9,903 nucleotides of DNA from Planctomycetaceae bacterium (lineage in GTDB: Bacteria > Planctomycetota > Planctomycetia > Pirellulales > Pirellulaceae), in NCBI GenBank assembly GCA_007129635.1, contig SKVE01000561.1, forward strand, positions 1 through 9,903. Reading direction: 5' to 3'. Position numbers and translations under genes: made by a program. The notes beneath the pieces were generated by a model that ran no database searches, was not told where the DNA came from, and was given only the letters and a program-made list of their open reading frames with translations. Of this stretch, positions 1 through 6,341 are shown in pieces. Every line of letters starts with the position of its first letter. The stretch's first letter is position 1.

Positions 1-596
1 CGGGACGTCCCGACTTGGATGATTTGAGCCGAGGCAGCAACCGACCGCTATTCGGTCGTGGCTATACCACGGCCGAGGGTGGCTTTCGAGTCCCGACGAT
101 CATGTGGTGGCCGGGCAGAATCCCTGCCGGTACCGTGTGCGATCAATTGGCCACGACCATGGATCTGTTACCCACCTTTGCTCATCTGGCCGGGACCCAA
201 CCGCCGCAGGACCGCAAGATCGACGGGCACGATATCCGGCCCTTGATCTTCGCCCAACCGGAGGCTCAGACTCCGTACGACGCGTTTTACTACTACGCGC
301 AAGATCAGCTCCAAGCGGTTCGAAGCGGCCCGTGGAAGCTGTTCCTGCCGCTGAAGTCCTTCTCGCGGCACCCGCATTTTCGCAAAGGCCAAGAGCCCGA
401 ACCATTGCTGTTCCACGTGGTCGACGATATCGGTTCGACTCGCAATGTGGCCAGCGAACATCCGGACCAGGTCCGTCGTTTGACCGAACTGGCCGAGATC
501 GCTCGCGCCGACTTGGGTGATTCCGGACGACCGGGCGCCCATCAGCGTCCGCCGGGTAAGGTCGACCATCCTGAGCCTCGCCTGCTGGAACGCTGA
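1..596 (+). CDS. Sulfatase (arylsulfatase A-like, S1 family), C-terminal part only
   Basis: This is the last 198 or so codons of a sulfatase, reading in frame 3 from the window edge. The TTG at 15 is an internal Leu, because the frame is open upstream to base 3. The remaining part matches the C-terminal half of S1 sulfatases. A GSNRPLFGRGYTTAEGGFR block precedes the typical VPTIMWWPGRIPAG strand. Next come TTMDLLPTFAHLAG, a DGHDIRPLIF segment (DGxxLxPLL in the family), a substrate-side strand around AVRSGPWKLFLP, and the closing LLFHVVDDIGSTRNVASEHP (normally LYDLxxDPxExxNLA). The catalytic Cys and the N-terminal metal ligands lie outside the window. Where many relatives have a Lys in GxKGTTWEGG, this protein has GRGYTTAEGG, with Arg one residue earlier. 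The family hydrolyses sulfate esters of polysaccharides or small aryl sulfates, usually in the periplasm. The substrate cannot be told. Confidence 0.9.
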   Translation, partial: GRPDLDDLSRGSNRPLFGRGYTTAEGGFRVPTIMWWPGRIPAGTVCDQLATTMDLLPTFAHLAGTQPPQDRKIDGHDIRPLIFAQPEAQTPYDAFYYYAQDQLQAVRSGPWKLFLPLKSFSRHPHFRKGQEPEPLLFHVVDDIGSTRNVASEHPDQVRRLTELAEIARADLGDSGRPGAHQRPPGKVDHPEPRLLER

Positions 597-621
597 TACG
601 ATCGTGACCCGACAGGGTGCC

Positions 622-650
622 TTGCCGATCGACCGACAATGCCTTAGACT
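622..650 (+). promoter_or_regulatory. Candidate sigma-70-type promoter for the TPR fusion cassette
   Basis: TTGCCG at 622-627 and TAGACT at 645-650 are separated by 17 bases. Each matches four of six consensus positions, including the first T and A and the last T of the -10 box. Transcription would begin near 657, about 60 bases before the ATG at 719. This argues against the in-frame GTG at 617 as start. Assignment rests on pattern only. Confidence 0.4.
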
Positions 651-692
651 CCACGAACCGTGGATCGGAATCGTCGCCGGGATCGCCGAACA

Positions 693-704
693 ACGCGTAC
701 GCGT
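693..704. repeat. Perfect 12-bp palindrome in the leader of the TPR fusion gene
   Basis: ACGCGTACGCGT is identical to its own reverse complement. It sits 14 bases before the ATG at 719, right against the purine stretch GGGGATGGA that is the only ribosome-binding candidate. It could be a repressor site, or form a small ACGC/GCGU hairpin with a GUAC loop near the ribosome site. It could also be chance in GC-rich DNA. Confidence 0.35.
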
Positions 705-718
705 GGGGATGGACCTTC

Positions 719-2914
719 ATGACAACCGTAGCCGAAGCTTTGCAGCAAGGATGGCGAATCCATCAGGCGGGCGACCTCGCCGGGGCGGAACGGATCTACC
801 GCGGGGTCCTGCAAGCCGATCCCAACAATGCCGCCGCGTGGTGCTACTTGGGGATCGCTTGCCACGATCTGGATCGCCTGGACGAAGCGGCGGCGGCGTA
901 TCGCCGCGCGATCCAGATCCAGCCCCAATTCCCGATCGCTTACAACAACCTGGGCAACACACTGCGAATGCAGAAACGGTTGACCGAGGCGCTACGGTGT
1001 TTTGACCAAGCACTGCAGCAGCAACCCGGTTACGTCAACGCCCTGAAAAACAAGGGGACGGCCCTGGTTTGGGAAGGTCGATTGGACGAGGCGCTGGAGA
1101 GTTACCACCAAGCGCTGCAGTTGGCGGCGGAGGATGCCGAGACGCACAAGAACATCGGGGTGATCCAGTTGCTGCAGGGACGTTTTACCGACGGGTGGCG
1201 GGAGTATCGGTGGCGATGGAAGACCCAGGGGATGACGCTGCCGAAATACGACCAACCCGAGTGGGATGGCAGTTCGTTGGACGGCCGGACGATCCTGCTG
1301 GTGGCCGAGCAGGGACTGGGGGACACGATCCATTTTTTCCGCTATGCCGGAGTCCTGAAACAGCGGTACGCGTGCCGGGTCGTCGTCGCCGTTCACCGCC
1401 CGCTGCTGGAGCTGTTGGCCGATGGATCCGGGTTCGACGAATTGATTCCGATCGACCAGACCCCGCCGCCTTTCGATGTCTTCTGCCCGCTGCTGGATGT
1501 TCCCGGGGTGTTGGGCGAGGACCTGCAGGATACGCCCGGCCAGATCCCTTACGTGACGGCTCGCCTGGAGCTGGTCCAACAGTGGCATCAACGGTTTCGT
1601 CAGTACAGCGGACTGAAGATCGGGATCGTTTGGCAGGGAAACCCCAAGTACGCGGCCGATCGGATGCGCAGTTTTCCGCTGACAGCGCTCGACCCGCTAG
1701 GGCACCTGCAGGGCATCCATCTGTTCAGCCTGCAACGCGACGCCGGCGTGGAACAAATCGAGTCGCTCGGCGGACGTCTGGACGTCGTTCCGCTGGGCGA
1801 GCAACTCGATCAGGATACCGGCGCCTTCGTGGAAACGGCGGCCGTGCTGAAGAATCTGGACTTGCTGATCTCGCCGGATACGGCCGTCGCTCACGTCGCC
1901 GGTGCCTTGGGCGTCCCGCTGTGGCTGGCGCTGTCGAACGTCCCTCATTGGCCCTGGTTGCTGGATCGGGACGAGACGTCCTGGTACCCCTCGGCTCGTT
2001 TGTTCCGTCAGTCCGGTGGCGATGATTGGACGGGTGTCTTTCAACGGATGGCCGAACGTCTTCAAACGGAACATGCGGCCGTGCGTCGCAAGACGTACGA
2101 ACAATTTCAAATCGCTCGCTGCGGTCCCAATCGGCTGACACGAACTCGCCACGGTCCGATGATCTACAACCGGCATGACCGCTACATCGGCCGATCGCTG
2201 GAACGCTACGGCGAATTCTCCGAAGGCGAATGCGACCTGTTCCGTCAATTGGTTCGCCCCGGTCAGGTGGTCGTGGAAGCGGGAGCGAATATCGGGGCTC
2301 ATACCATCGTGCTTTCGCATTTGGTCGGGCCGCGAGGTCGCGTGATCGCGTTCGAACCGCAGCGCGTCGTGTTCCAGATCCTGTGCGGCAATCTGGCTCT
2401 GAACGGATGCTTGAACGTAGAGGCTCGACAACTGGCGCTTGCCGACCAACCCGGCCGACTGCACGTCCCGCCGCTGGACTACCATCGCGAAAACAATTTC
2501 GGCGGCGTCGAATTGACGGACCAGGCCGCTGGGGAACCGGTCCAGGTCGTGACATTGGATAGCCTGGAATTGCCGGCCTGCCACTTTTTGAAAGCGGATG
2601 TCGAGGGCATGGAGTTGAATGTGTTGCGCGGCGGCGAGCAGACATTGCGGCAACACCGGCCGTTGCTGTACGTAGAGAACGACCGCGCGGCCCATTCTCC
2701 GGCGATCATCCAGTACTTACAGTCGCTGGACTACCATCTTTACTGGCACCTGCCGATGTTGTTCCACGCAGGCAACTACTATCATAACCAGCACAACGAG
2801 TTTCCCGGAATCGTGTCCGCGAACATGCTGGCCGTGCACCGTACGATCCAAGCGTCGATCGAAGGATTGCGTCCCGTCGAGGGACCAGACAGCCAATGGC
2901 AGACAAAACCATGA
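719..2914 (+). CDS. TPR / GT9-like glycosyltransferase / FkbM-type methyltransferase fusion protein
   Basis: The 731-residue protein has three parts. Residues 4-171 form five consecutive 34-residue TPR units with the usual G/A-Y and A-P pattern, for protein binding. Residues of about 190-470 look like the glycosyltransferase family 9 fold (ADP-heptose:LPS heptosyltransferase-like). They carry EQGLGDTIH (197-205), a KIGIVWQGNPK strand opening the second Rossmann half, and the signature SPDTAVAHVAGALGVPLW from residue 385. Residues of about 505-680 resemble FkbM methyltransferases, with the SAM loop VEAGANIG (519-526), an IAFEPQ strand and KADVEGME (625-632). No signal peptide is visible, so it is probably cytoplasmic. 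It may transfer a sugar to a glycan or protein carrier and O-methylate it, but donor and acceptor are unknown. The ATG at 719 is preferred because the TPR begins there; the in-frame GTG at 617 adds low-complexity residues and overlaps the likely promoter. The stop overlaps the next start (ATGA). Confidence 0.88.
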   Translation: MTTVAEALQQGWRIHQAGDLAGAERIYRGVLQADPNNAAAWCYLGIACHDLDRLDEAAAAYRRAIQIQPQFPIAYNNLGNTLRMQKRLTEALRCFDQALQQQPGYVNALKNKGTALVWEGRLDEALESYHQALQLAAEDAETHKNIGVIQLLQGRFTDGWREYRWRWKTQGMTLPKYDQPEWDGSSLDGRTILLVAEQGLGDTIHFFRYAGVLKQRYACRVVVAVHRPLLELLADGSGFDELIPIDQTPPPFDVFCPLLDVPGVLGEDLQDTPGQIPYVTARLELVQQWHQRFRQYSGLKIGIVWQGNPKYAADRMRSFPLTALDPLGHLQGIHLFSLQRDAGVEQIESLGGRLDVVPLGEQLDQDTGAFVETAAVLKNLDLLISPDTAVAHVAGALGVPLWLALSNVPHWPWLLDRDETSWYPSARLFRQSGGDDWTGVFQRMAERLQTEHAAVRRKTYEQFQIARCGPNRLTRTRHGPMIYNRHDRYIGRSLERYGEFSEGECDLFRQLVRPGQVVVEAGANIGAHTIVLSHLVGPRGRVIAFEPQRVVFQILCGNLALNGCLNVEARQLALADQPGRLHVPPLDYHRENNFGGVELTDQAAGEPVQVVTLDSLELPACHFLKADVEGMELNVLRGGEQTLRQHRPLLYVENDRAAHSPAIIQYLQSLDYHLYWHLPMLFHAGNYYHNQHNEFPGIVSANMLAVHRTIQASIEGLRPVEGPDSQWQTKP

Positions 2915-3345
2915 GCAACCCGATAGCGATCCGCGTCGAGATCCCGGCCGCAGAACTAATCGACAAGATCACCATCCTGGAAATCAAGAGGGAGCGCATC
3001 GCCGACGCAGCCAAACGGGAAAACGTGCTGTGTGAACTGGAAGTACTGTGCCGAGCGCGTGATGTGACGACCCAACCATCGGCGGAACTAGCAGAACTGA
3101 CCCGGCGGTTGAAATGTGTGAACCAGGTCCTCTGGGACATCGAGGACCAGATCCGTGATTGCGAGCATCGTCAGGATTTCGGACCGGAGTTCATCCAACT
3201 GGCGCGAAACGTCTATAAAAACAACGACCAACGCGCCGCCTTGAAACGTCAGATCAACCGGTTGTTGGGTTCCAGGCTGGTCGAAGAAAAATCCTACAGA
3301 GACTACGGAGGAGAAAGCCAAGCATGTCATCCAAACGGGTCGTGA
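2911..3345 (+). CDS. DUF6165-family small protein, function unknown
   Basis: The 144-residue protein is charged and almost entirely helical, with no signal peptide or membrane segment. It shows the pattern I recall for DUF6165: IPAAELIDKITILEIKRERI near the N-terminus, then LKCVNQVLWDIEDQIRDCE, FGPEFIQLARNVYKNNDQRA, an ALKRQIN helix and a closing LVEEKSY. No catalytic motif is obvious. It looks like a helical adaptor or small regulatory subunit, which is inference. The ATG at 2911 is chosen over the ATG at 2896 because it makes an ATGA overlap with the fusion gene's stop, typical of translational coupling. At the 3' end it overlaps the dehydrogenase by 22 bases, and its last codons contain that gene's ribosome-binding site. 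Being locked between a glycosyltransferase/methyltransferase and an oxidoreductase suggests a role in the same glycan-modifying process. Confidence 0.8.
   Translation: MSNPIAIRVEIPAAELIDKITILEIKRERIADAAKRENVLCELEVLCRARDVTTQPSAELAELTRRLKCVNQVLWDIEDQIRDCEHRQDFGPEFIQLARNVYKNNDQRAALKRQINRLLGSRLVEEKSYRDYGGESQACHPNGS
3307..3313 (+). promoter_or_regulatory. Strong Shine-Dalgarno inside the DUF6165 gene
   Basis: GGAGGAG lies 10 bases before the ATG at 3324. It sits within the coding sequence of the upstream gene, encoding part of YGGE. It fixes the dehydrogenase start and shows that the dehydrogenase is translated from the same mRNA. Confidence 0.75.
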
Positions 3346-4007
3346 TCACGGGAGTCAGCCGCGGACTGGGGCTGGCGATGGTCGAACGCTTCATCGAACT
3401 GGGCCATGTCGTGGCCGGCTGTGCTCGTTCGGCGGTCGCGGTCCAGCACTTGAACGAACGGTTTGGCAGCCCGCACGATTTCCAGACGGTGGATGTCAGC
3501 GACGACACGCACGTGCATCGGTGGGCGCGGCAAGTGCTGGCAGAAGGCGCAGCGCCGGATCTGCTGGTCAACAACGCGGCGCTGATCAATAGCAAGGCCT
3601 TCCTGTGGCAGGTAACCGCCGAAGAATTCGCGCGGATGGTCGATGTCAATATCAAAGGAGTCTTTCACGTCATCCGTCATTTGGTCCCATCGATGATCGA
3701 GCGAGACCAAGGCGTGATCGTCAACTTCAGTTCCGGTTGGGGCCGTTCGACAGCCCCCGAGGTCGCGCCCTATTGTGCCACGAAGTGGGCCATCGAAGGG
3801 CTGACCAAAGCGCTGGCCGAAGAACTTCCCTCGGGACTGGCCGCAGTACCGGTGAACCCCGGGGTGGTCCATACCGAAATGCTGGAGACCTGCTTTGGCA
3901 CCCAGGCCGCCTCGTACCCGTCGCCCGAGCAGTGGGCTCGACGCGCCGTGCCCTTCCTGCTGGATCTGGATTCCCAACATAACGGCCAATCTCTTTCCGT
4001 ACCCTGA
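3324..4007 (+). CDS. Short-chain dehydrogenase/reductase (classical SDR)
   Basis: This is a 227-residue classical SDR with a complete set of signatures. It has the cofactor loop TGVSRGLG (9-16), the adenine-contact Asp in VDVSD (Asp57) and the NNAA motif (83-86). The catalytic tetrad is Asn109 (in VNIKG), Ser137 (in FSSGWG), Tyr150 and Lys154 (YCATK). PVNPGVVHTEM is the usual PG motif after the active site. Arg13 in the glycine loop and Arg35 after the second strand suggest NADP(H) rather than NAD(H). The product is a soluble cytoplasmic alcohol/ketone oxidoreductase, with substrate unknown. Its position as third gene of the TPR-GT-FkbM / DUF6165 cassette suggests it reduces or oxidises a sugar or lipid intermediate of that pathway. 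It is slightly shorter than the usual 240-260 residues because the C-terminal substrate cap is brief. The start is supported by the GGAGGAG at 3307. Confidence 0.92.
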   Translation: MSSKRVVITGVSRGLGLAMVERFIELGHVVAGCARSAVAVQHLNERFGSPHDFQTVDVSDDTHVHRWARQVLAEGAAPDLLVNNAALINSKAFLWQVTAEEFARMVDVNIKGVFHVIRHLVPSMIERDQGVIVNFSSGWGRSTAPEVAPYCATKWAIEGLTKALAEELPSGLAAVPVNPGVVHTEMLETCFGTQAASYPSPEQWARRAVPFLLDLDSQHNGQSLSVP

Positions 4008-4052
4008 CCCGACCTGCCCGGTCCATCGGCCCTGGGAATCGGACAACGGGAA

Positions 4053-4081
4053 TAGGCATCGGTGCAGATGCTTGGCATAAT
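4053..4081 (+). promoter_or_regulatory. Candidate promoter of the CcsA/HemX-hemA-epimerase unit
   Basis: TAGGCA (4053-4058, four of six matches) and CATAAT (4076-4081, five of six) are spaced by 17 bases. Transcription would begin near 4088, downstream of the in-frame GTG at 4062 and the ATGs at 4068, 4080 and 4083. A protein start at GTG 4107 or ATG 4140 is therefore more likely. The sequence marks the change from the glycan cassette to the heme unit. Confidence 0.5.
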
Positions 4082-4087
4082 GATGCC
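4055..4087. repeat. Two tandem GGCAT...GATGC inverted repeats over the promoter
   Basis: GGCATC (4055-4060) is followed by GATGC (4067-4071). GGCAT (4074-4078) is then followed by GATGCC (4082-4087). Each pair is an inverted repeat, and the left arms are repeated 19 bases apart. The first pair fills the -35/-10 spacer and the second covers the -10 box. This is the geometry of a double operator for a dimeric repressor. Alternatively they are small hairpins. No known regulator consensus was recognised. Confidence 0.4.
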
Positions 4088-4139
4088 AGAGAGGGCTGGG
4101 GAGACGGTGAGTTTTCCTCTTTCGGGTGGTGCTGCTAGG

Positions 4140-5057
4140 ATGCTTTCACAGGTTCAATTTGTTTGCTTCGCTGCCAGTTATCTGGTTGCGCTGGTGCTCG
4201 AAATCTCGCGATTATTTCTGCGCGTCCCGATCCGAAACATCGTCGCGATCGGCTTTACGGCGGCGGGTCTGTTGGCTCATACGATCTATTTGGTGATGCG
4301 TAGTGTTCGCGACCAAGAGGTTTCTCCGCCTCTTTCTAGCTGGTACGACTGGCTTCTTTTGGCTAGTTGGGGAATCGCTTTCGTCTACCTGTTCACGGTG
4401 GTGCGTCGGCCTCAGGCCGCGTTGGGTATTTTTATTTTGCCAGTGGTGCTAATTCTGGTGGGCATTGCCTACTTATTTCAGGACGTGCCGCCTTTCCCGC
4501 GAGACCGCGCCCTGGTGGCATGGGGCTTCGTCCACGGAATTGCCCTTCTGTTGGGGGTGATCTCGGCGACCCTGGGTTTTGTGGCCGGCGTGATGTACTT
4601 GGTGCATTCCTACCGTTTGAAGCATAAAGTGCCGCCTCGTCAGGGTTTGCGGCTGCCCAGCTTGGAATGGCTCCAGCGCTACAACCAACGAGCCTTGATC
4701 GTTTCGCCATGTCTGCTGGGCGTGGGCCTGTTGTCGGGGGTCGTGATGAACTTGCTGAAGTTCGATCAGGGCATGGCGTGGACCGATCCGGTGGTCTGGA
4801 CTTCGGGTTTGTTGCTGCTGTGGCTGATCTCGGCTCTGGTTTTCGAAGTGACCTATAAACCGGCTCAACAAGGTCGGAAAGTCGCCTATTTGACGGTCGC
4901 CAGTTTTGTTTTTTTGGGTTTTGTGCTGGCCATCGTGTTGTGGGTACCTTCGGACCACGCCAGTCCGGATGCCTCCAACGCCTTCTCGCCTGAGACCATC
5001 GTCGATCCGTCGGCAACCGATGCGGAACCGACCACAGGCGACGGAGGTGGTCGATGA
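4140..5057 (+). CDS. CcsA/HemX-like integral membrane protein (cytochrome c assembly family)
   Basis: The 305-residue protein has about eight transmembrane helices, at roughly residues 5-26, 34-53, 69-88, 94-113, 124-155 (long, possibly two), 187-206, 216-234 and 243-264. A polar 36-residue tail follows. Conserved histidines of this family are visible at His47 (LLAHTIYL), His132 (WGFVHGIALLLG) and His156 (MYLVHSYRLK), consistent with heme contact. The tryptophan-rich WWD motif of true cytochrome c synthetases is absent, so a HemX-type role fits better than CcsA itself. In Bacillus HemX controls the amount of HemA. The ATGA overlap with hemA supports that reading. The start is uncertain: ATG 4140 puts the first helix at the N-terminus as in relatives, but GTG 4107 has a better ribosome site (GAGAGGG, GGGGAG) and GTG 4062 is also in frame. 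The tail codons GDGGGR encode the hemA Shine-Dalgarno. Confidence 0.82.
   Translation: MLSQVQFVCFAASYLVALVLEISRLFLRVPIRNIVAIGFTAAGLLAHTIYLVMRSVRDQEVSPPLSSWYDWLLLASWGIAFVYLFTVVRRPQAALGIFILPVVLILVGIAYLFQDVPPFPRDRALVAWGFVHGIALLLGVISATLGFVAGVMYLVHSYRLKHKVPPRQGLRLPSLEWLQRYNQRALIVSPCLLGVGLLSGVVMNLLKFDQGMAWTDPVVWTSGLLLLWLISALVFEVTYKPAQQGRKVAYLTVASFVFLGFVLAIVLWVPSDHASPDASNAFSPETIVDPSATDAEPTTGDGGGR
5043..5048 (+). promoter_or_regulatory. Consensus Shine-Dalgarno of hemA
   Basis: GGAGGT ends five bases before the ATG at 5054 and is embedded in the last codons of the upstream membrane-protein gene. It settles the hemA start and shows coupled translation. Confidence 0.8.
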
Positions 5058-6328
5058 AGTTGCAGATGGTTGGGTGTAGCCATCATCATTCACCGATCGA
5101 GGTTCGGGAGCGGCTGGCCTTTTCGCCGGAGGAGATCCCGGCGGCGTTGAGCCGCTTGCAGCAGCAGTTTCCCGAGTCCGAGGCGGTGCTGATTTCGACT
5201 TGCAACCGTGTCGAGTTGTATACGGCTTCGCATGTCGACACCGCTTGCCCCACGCACCACGATCTGGTGACCTATCTGGCCGAGATCCACCACTTGAATG
5301 CGATCGACATCTTCGACGCGTTGTTCGAGCGGACGGGGGAAGACGCGGTGCGTCATCTGTTCATGGTGGCTTCCAGTTTGGACAGCATGGTGGTGGGCGA
5401 GGCCCAGGTGCTGGCTCAAGTCAAACAGGCATACGAACTGGCACGCCGGGTGGATACCGCCGGACCGCTGACCAATTCGATGTTCCAGGCAGCGATCCAT
5501 GTGGCCAAGCGAGTGGCGAACGAGACAGCGATCAACCAGCGGCGAGTCAGCATTCCGAGCGTGGCGGTGGCGGATTTCGCGGCGCAGATCTTCGAGCGTT
5601 TCGACGACAAGCGAGTGCTGGTGATCGGTGCGGGCGAGATGGGTGAAGAGACGCTCAGGTACCTGCGATCCGAAGGCGCTCGCGAGATCACCGTCTGCAA
5701 TCGCAATACCCAGCGGGCGATGGAGTTGGCGCAGCGTGTCGGCGGCTACTCCAAACCCTGGGAGGAATTAGAGCGGGAACTGGTGGCTGCGGATCTGGTG
5801 ATCGGCACCACCGGCTCGAACGAACCCGTCTTATCAGCCGACCAATACCGATCGATCCATCAGCGGCGACAGCAACGTCCCATCTTCATCCTCGATCTGG
5901 CCGTGCCCCGCGATTTCGATCCGGCGATCGGCGATTTCCTGGGGGTCTATCTGTACTCGATCGACGACCTGAAACATGCCTGCGAGGCCAATCGTCGTCT
6001 GCGGGAAAAGGAATGGCCTCAGGCCGAACGGATCATCGAGGCCGAGACGCAGCGATTCATGGCGGATTTGAGTCATCGCGCGACCGCCCCGGCCATCAAA
6101 CGGCTGCGCGACCAGGCCGATCGGCTGCGGCAGGAGGAATTGCAGCGTCTGTGGAACAAGCTGGGAGATGTCGACCAGCGGACTCAGCACGAGATCTCGC
6201 GATCCTTCGACCGATTGGTCAACAAGCTGCTGCATCCGCCGCTGGAATCGTTGCGGGACGAGGCGCGGCAAGGTTCGTCGCATGGATTGCTGGAAGCCCT
6301 GGTCCGACTATTTCAATTGAAAGACTGA
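5054..6328 (+). CDS. hemA: Glutamyl-tRNA reductase
   Basis: The enzyme reduces glutamyl-tRNA(Glu) to glutamate-1-semialdehyde with NADPH, the first committed step of C5-pathway tetrapyrrole synthesis, in the cytoplasm. At 424 residues it has the normal length. The N-terminal catalytic domain has GCSHHHSPIEVRERLAFS, the nucleophile Cys50 in STCNRVELY (same number as in E. coli) and His101 in RHLFMVASSLDSMVVGE. The glycine-rich NADPH loop VIGAGEMG covers about residues 190-197, and CNRNTQRA follows the second strand. LDLAVPRDFDPAIG and YLYSIDDL are family signatures. The C-terminal helical dimerisation domain includes a long Arg/Gln-rich helix and the closing LVNKLLHPPLESLRDEA. The ATG start overlaps the preceding stop (ATGA) behind a consensus GGAGGT. 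The HemX/CcsA-like gene in front is a recurrent partner, and the epimerase 13 bases behind is likely co-transcribed. Confidence 0.97.
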   Translation: MKLQMVGCSHHHSPIEVRERLAFSPEEIPAALSRLQQQFPESEAVLISTCNRVELYTASHVDTACPTHHDLVTYLAEIHHLNAIDIFDALFERTGEDAVRHLFMVASSLDSMVVGEAQVLAQVKQAYELARRVDTAGPLTNSMFQAAIHVAKRVANETAINQRRVSIPSVAVADFAAQIFERFDDKRVLVIGAGEMGEETLRYLRSEGAREITVCNRNTQRAMELAQRVGGYSKPWEELERELVAADLVIGTTGSNEPVLSADQYRSIHQRRQQRPIFILDLAVPRDFDPAIGDFLGVYLYSIDDLKHACEANRRLREKEWPQAERIIEAETQRFMADLSHRATAPAIKRLRDQADRLRQEELQRLWNKLGDVDQRTQHEISRSFDRLVNKLLHPPLESLRDEARQGSSHGLLEALVRLFQLKD

Positions 6329-6341
6329 GAAAGGCCGATCT

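Noticed and set aside
617..718. GTG at 617 as start of the TPR fusion protein
   Set aside because: The extra 34 residues show no TPR pattern, and the codon precedes the -35 box of the likely promoter. ATG 719 fits the first TPR.
1069..2025. Second + strand open frame of 318 codons within the fusion gene
   Set aside because: It is Arg/Gly/Pro-rich out-of-frame sequence. The overlapping frame carries the TPR and GT9 motifs without interruption.
1697..2695. Two overlapping antisense frames opposite the GT9/FkbM region
   Set aside because: Both are shadows with no domain pattern. Two such frames at one locus point to composition, not coding.
2896..2910. ATG at 2896 as start of the DUF6165 gene
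   Set aside because: It adds only five residues and overlaps the upstream gene more. ATG 2911 gives the typical ATGA coupling and starts closer to the conserved part.
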